Assembly: GCA_043743785.1 (NCBI GenBank)
Contig: JAYTVW010000088.1
Span: forward strand, 1 to 64,000
Length of the DNA stretch: 64,000 bases
Origin: JAQTNA01 sp043743785
Lineage (GTDB): Bacteria > Pseudomonadota > Gammaproteobacteria > Burkholderiales > Rhodocyclaceae
Direction: 5' to 3'
The position numbers and the translations under genes were made by a program. Under the pieces are notes generated by a model. The model was not told the origin of the DNA. It did not search any database and saw only the letters and a list, made by a program, of their open reading frames with translations. This document shows positions 61,790-64,000 of the stretch, piece by piece. Position 1 is the stretch's first letter. The number at the start of each line of letters is the position of its first letter.

Positions 61790-62149
61790 ATGAGCAAGGA
61801 CCTTACACAATTGGACAGCACGACGCGGGGCTCGGTGCAGGAATTCTTACGCCAAGTATCGGCGCGGGTTCCCGTTGCCGGTGCCTGGCTCTTCGGTAGC
61901 CGTGCCCGTGGTGACAATCGTCAGGACAGCGACGCGGATGTCGCGTTGCTGCTTCCGGGCTCACCGGCCAGCGACAATGAGTTTTGGGACCTCAAACACA
62001 TGCTCGGGGGACTTTCATTCGACATGCTTCTGGAGACTGGCGTGCTTATCGAGGCGCTGCCAGTTTGGGAGGATGAGTGGGAGCATCCTGACACGCACAC
62101 TAACCCCACGCTGCTAAAGAACATCCGCAGAGACGGGGTGCGCCTGTGA
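61790..62149 (+). CDS. MNT-type nucleotidyltransferase domain protein
   Basis: A 119-residue protein with the minimal nucleotidyltransferase motif GAWLFGSRARGDNRQDSDAD (Gly-Ser loop and catalytic Asp pair). Such proteins are usually the antitoxin or modifier half of HEPN/MNT modules. A HEPN partner would normally overlap the stop, but the overlapping GTG frame at 62146 stops after 15 codons. It is therefore an orphan here. ATG 61790 is chosen because the longer frame begins in the upstream repeat. Confidence 0.82.
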   Translation: MSKDLTQLDSTTRGSVQEFLRQVSARVPVAGAWLFGSRARGDNRQDSDADVALLLPGSPASDNEFWDLKHMLGGLSFDMLLETGVLIEALPVWEDEWEHPDTHTNPTLLKNIRRDGVRL

Positions 62150-62310
62150 GCGTAGCCAATGGCGGTAGAGGCCGATCATTCGTTCGTGAGTAGTCGGTCC
62201 AGACGTCTGCTTGAGTCCACTAGCGGTCTCTGAACCTTTAGCTACTCGACCGGCCGTTCAGGGTCGCAAGCGGATAAATCCATCCAGCCTTGAAGGCGGA
62301 GCCGGTTGGA

Positions 62311-63066
62311 CTACAGTCGCAGCACGCCTTCCTTGCAGGTGGCGGCTTGTTCCAGTCGGGTGAGGGTGGGCAAGAGGTTGAGGCCCGTGGCTTTTTTAAG
62401 GGCCAGGGCGGAGGTCTTCAGTTCGGACAGGGGGTGTTCCAGAGGCTCGCCAACGGCGGCGAAGGCGATGGCGTTGCCGGCGTCGCAGGACGGAAAGACC
62501 AGGCTGCGGCCTTCGAAAGCCAGGCGGATGCGTTCCGCGCTGGCCTTGAAGCCCCGGCTGCGGCCCAGCAGGTTCACCACCATGAGGCCTTCCTTCGTCA
62601 GGCGCTTCCTGGCACTGGTGTAGAAGTCCCCCGTGTCCAGATGGCCGGCCCGGCCCTTGGCGTCGAAGCCATCCACCAGGATCAGGTCAAAGCGTGTTTC
62701 GGTGGATTCCACAAAATGCACGCCGTCGGCAATCTCGACGCGGATGCGGGAGGGATCATCCGGCAGGCGGAAATTGGCGTAGGCGGTGCCCACCACCTCC
62801 GGGTTGATTTCCACCACCGTGAGATGGGCGTGGGGACGGTTGCGCCACAGAAACTTGGTCAGGGACGCGGCCCCCAGGCCCACCAGCAGCACCTTCTTCG
62901 GCCAGGCGGCGTCCGGGCGCAGCAGCAGGGCTGCCATCATTTCCCGGGTGTATTCCAGTTCCAGGGCAAACGGCCGGGCCACCCGCATGGCGCCCTGTAT
63001 CCAGCTGGAGCCGAAATGCAGGCTGCGCACGCCCGCTTCTTCGCTGACTTCGATGGAGTGATTCAT
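62311..63066 (-). CDS. Spermidine synthase-like methyltransferase-fold protein
   Basis: A 251-residue protein with the aminopropyltransferase-like fold: KVLLVGLGAASLTKFLWRNR as the nucleotide-binding loop, LTVVEINPEVV and FDLILVDGFDAKG. The N-terminal tetramer-forming part of true spermidine synthases is reduced, so it may be a spermidine-synthase-like enzyme of unknown substrate. Confidence 0.85.
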   Translation of the reverse strand: MNHSIEVSEEAGVRSLHFGSSWIQGAMRVARPFALELEYTREMMAALLLRPDAAWPKKVLLVGLGAASLTKFLWRNRPHAHLTVVEINPEVVGTAYANFRLPDDPSRIRVEIADGVHFVESTETRFDLILVDGFDAKGRAGHLDTGDFYTSARKRLTKEGLMVVNLLGRSRGFKASAERIRLAFEGRSLVFPSCDAGNAIAFAAVGEPLEHPLSELKTSALALKKATGLNLLPTLTRLEQAATCKEGVLRL

Positions 63067-63085
63067 GGTGAGGAGTGAGGCGTGA
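63066..63085. repeat. GTGAGGAGTGAGG repeat at the start of the spermidine synthase-like gene
   Basis: Two to three GTGAGG units overlap the start codon region of the gene at 62311-63066. Same family as the repeats around waaF. Confidence 0.75.
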
Positions 63086-63137
63086 GAGGGTGAAGTTAGC
63101 GCGCCTACGGCGCGTAGGCTGACCTAGCCCCTAGCCC

Positions 63138-63392
63138 CTATTTCGCCTCCGGCAGGACGATATTCACTTCCAGGACTTCCATGTTGCCCTGCTTTTGCAG
63201 GTTAACCTTGATGTCCTCGGCGGAAATGTGCACGTACTTGGATATGACCGCCACCAGTTCCGCCTGCAGGGCCGGCAGGAAGTTGGGCGGGGTGTTGCCG
63301 GAACGTTCGTGGGCGATGATGAGCTGCAGGCGCTCCTTCGCCACGGAGGCGGATTTCGGCTTGGTGCCGAACAGCCAACTGAGGACGGCCAT
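63138..63392 (-). CDS. minE: Cell division topological specificity factor MinE
   Basis: An 84-residue protein with the MinD-stimulating segment (ASVAKERLQLIIAHERSG) and the C-terminal topological domain (LVAVISKYVHISAEDIKVNL). It drives MinCD oscillation so that FtsZ assembles at mid-cell. It starts 1 base after the minD stop. Confidence 0.96.
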   Translation of the reverse strand: MAVLSWLFGTKPKSASVAKERLQLIIAHERSGNTPPNFLPALQAELVAVISKYVHISAEDIKVNLQKQGNMEVLEVNIVLPEAK

Positions 63393-63393
63393 A

Positions 63394-64000
63394 TTACTTT
63401 CCTCCGAAAAGGCGCTTGAAGATGCCGGGCTTTTCGTAATCCACGAAGCGCAAGGGCTTGGTTTCGCCCAGGAAGCGGGCCACCACGTCCAGGTAGGCGT
63501 CGGCCACGTGGGTGTCCTTCATGTGCACCACCGGGGTGCCCTGGTTGGACGCCTGCAGCACATCCTCGGATTCCGGGATCACGCCGATGACCGGGATGCG
63601 CAGGATTTCCTGCACGTCCTTGTAGGAAAGCATCTCGCCGTCTTCCACGCGCTTGGGCGAGTAGCGAGTAATGAGCAGGTGTTCCTTCACCGGTTCCAGT
63701 CCCTGTTCGGCGCGGCGGGACTTGGCCTGCAGGATGCCCAGGATACGGTCGGAGTCGCGTACAGACGATACTTCCGGGTTGCTCACCACCAGGGCTTCGT
63801 CGGCGAAGCGCAGGGCCATGAGGGCACCCCGCTCGATGCCGGCGGGGGAGTCGCAGACCACGTAGTCGAAACCCTGATGTTCCAGTTCCTTCAGGACCTT
63901 CTCCACGCCTTCCTCGGTCAGGGCGTCCTTGTCCCGGGTCTGGGAGGCGGGCAGCACGTACAGGTTGTCGCAGTGCTTGTCCTTGATGAGGGTCTGGGTC
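63394..64000 (-). CDS. minD: Septum site-determining ATPase MinD (3' part)
   Basis: The C-terminal two thirds of MinD, continuing beyond the right edge; the P-loop is outside the window. Recognised by DYVVCDSPAGIERGALMALR, SSVRDSDRILGIL and the amphipathic membrane-targeting helix at the end (GIFKRLFGGK). MinD recruits MinC to the membrane. It overlaps nothing and leads minE by 1 base; minC is expected farther upstream. Confidence 0.96.
   Translation of the reverse strand, partial: TQTLIKDKHCDNLYVLPASQTRDKDALTEEGVEKVLKELEHQGFDYVVCDSPAGIERGALMALRFADEALVVSNPEVSSVRDSDRILGILQAKSRRAEQGLEPVKEHLLITRYSPKRVEDGEMLSYKDVQEILRIPVIGVIPESEDVLQASNQGTPVVHMKDTHVADAYLDVVARFLGETKPLRFVDYEKPGIFKRLFGGK

Noticed and set aside
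62159..62233. Short frame after the MNT gene as a HEPN partner
   Set aside because: Only 24 codons and no HEPN R-x4-6-H motif.

Overview
The window is a stretch of high-GC proteobacterial chromosome, most likely from a facultatively anaerobic betaproteobacterium of the Rhodocyclales type. That placement is an inference from gene content: FNR-like and FixLJ-like regulators, a NarX/NarL-like pair, many redox and heme-linked sensor kinases, rhodoquinone methyltransferase RquA, bacteriohemerythrin, di-heme cytochrome c, and the ilvE-zinc finger-waaF and nudJ-mnmA gene orders. Genes are densely packed on both strands. There are no rRNA genes, CRISPR arrays, intact insertion sequences or prophages. 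The one tRNA gene is tRNA-Ser(GGA).

Layout. 0-8 kb: NarX/NarL-like two-component system, DUF3050 protein, S24-like protein, SulP transporter and a hybrid kinase. 7.9-8.6 kb: a gene-poor gap with a candidate small RNA and a 65-residue coiled-coil protein. 8.6-22 kb: class I fumarase, then an acetate block of acs, a CrbS-like symporter-kinase, a single-domain receiver, a membrane protein joining a degenerate kinase to a DEDDh exonuclease, a CBS/DUF294 nucleotidyltransferase, DUF4212 and an acetate-type sodium symporter. 22-30 kb: tRNA-Ser, a J-domain protein, a FIST (NosP-like) sensor with hybrid kinase, rquA, a CDGSH iron-sulfur mini-protein and a c-heme sensor kinase. 29.5-36.1 kb: AddAB-like helicase-nuclease pair with a BrnA antitoxin and a decayed BrnT toxin between them. 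36-43 kb: FixLJ-like pair, PAS protein, FNR-like regulator, RNase D-like exonuclease, di-heme cytochrome with an upstream FNR box, and an RlmN/Cfr-family radical SAM enzyme. 43-57.5 kb: WYL regulator, alaS, Nudix, a CsgG/DUF4810/DUF799 lipoprotein operon, hemerythrin, EAL-HDOD protein, DUF455 protein, the ilvE-waaF operon, nudJ-like and mnmA, with four copies of a long inverted-repeat element. 57.5-64 kb: a large hybrid kinase, a GST, an MNT-type nucleotidyltransferase, a spermidine synthase-like protein, minE and the 3' part of minD.

How it fits together. The acetate block can take up, activate and sense acetate, and it carries a nucleotidyltransferase/exonuclease pair of unknown substrate. 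The redox genes suggest life across changing oxygen and nitrogen-oxide levels, with rhodoquinone as an anaerobic electron carrier. Seven histidine kinases in 64 kb, with heme, FIST, PAS, GAF or Cache-like inputs, indicate heavy signalling investment. The least explained items are a putative anti-Shine-Dalgarno hairpin RNA near 8.2 kb, the pseudokinase-exonuclease fusion, and the inverted repeats with conserved arms and unrelated cores.
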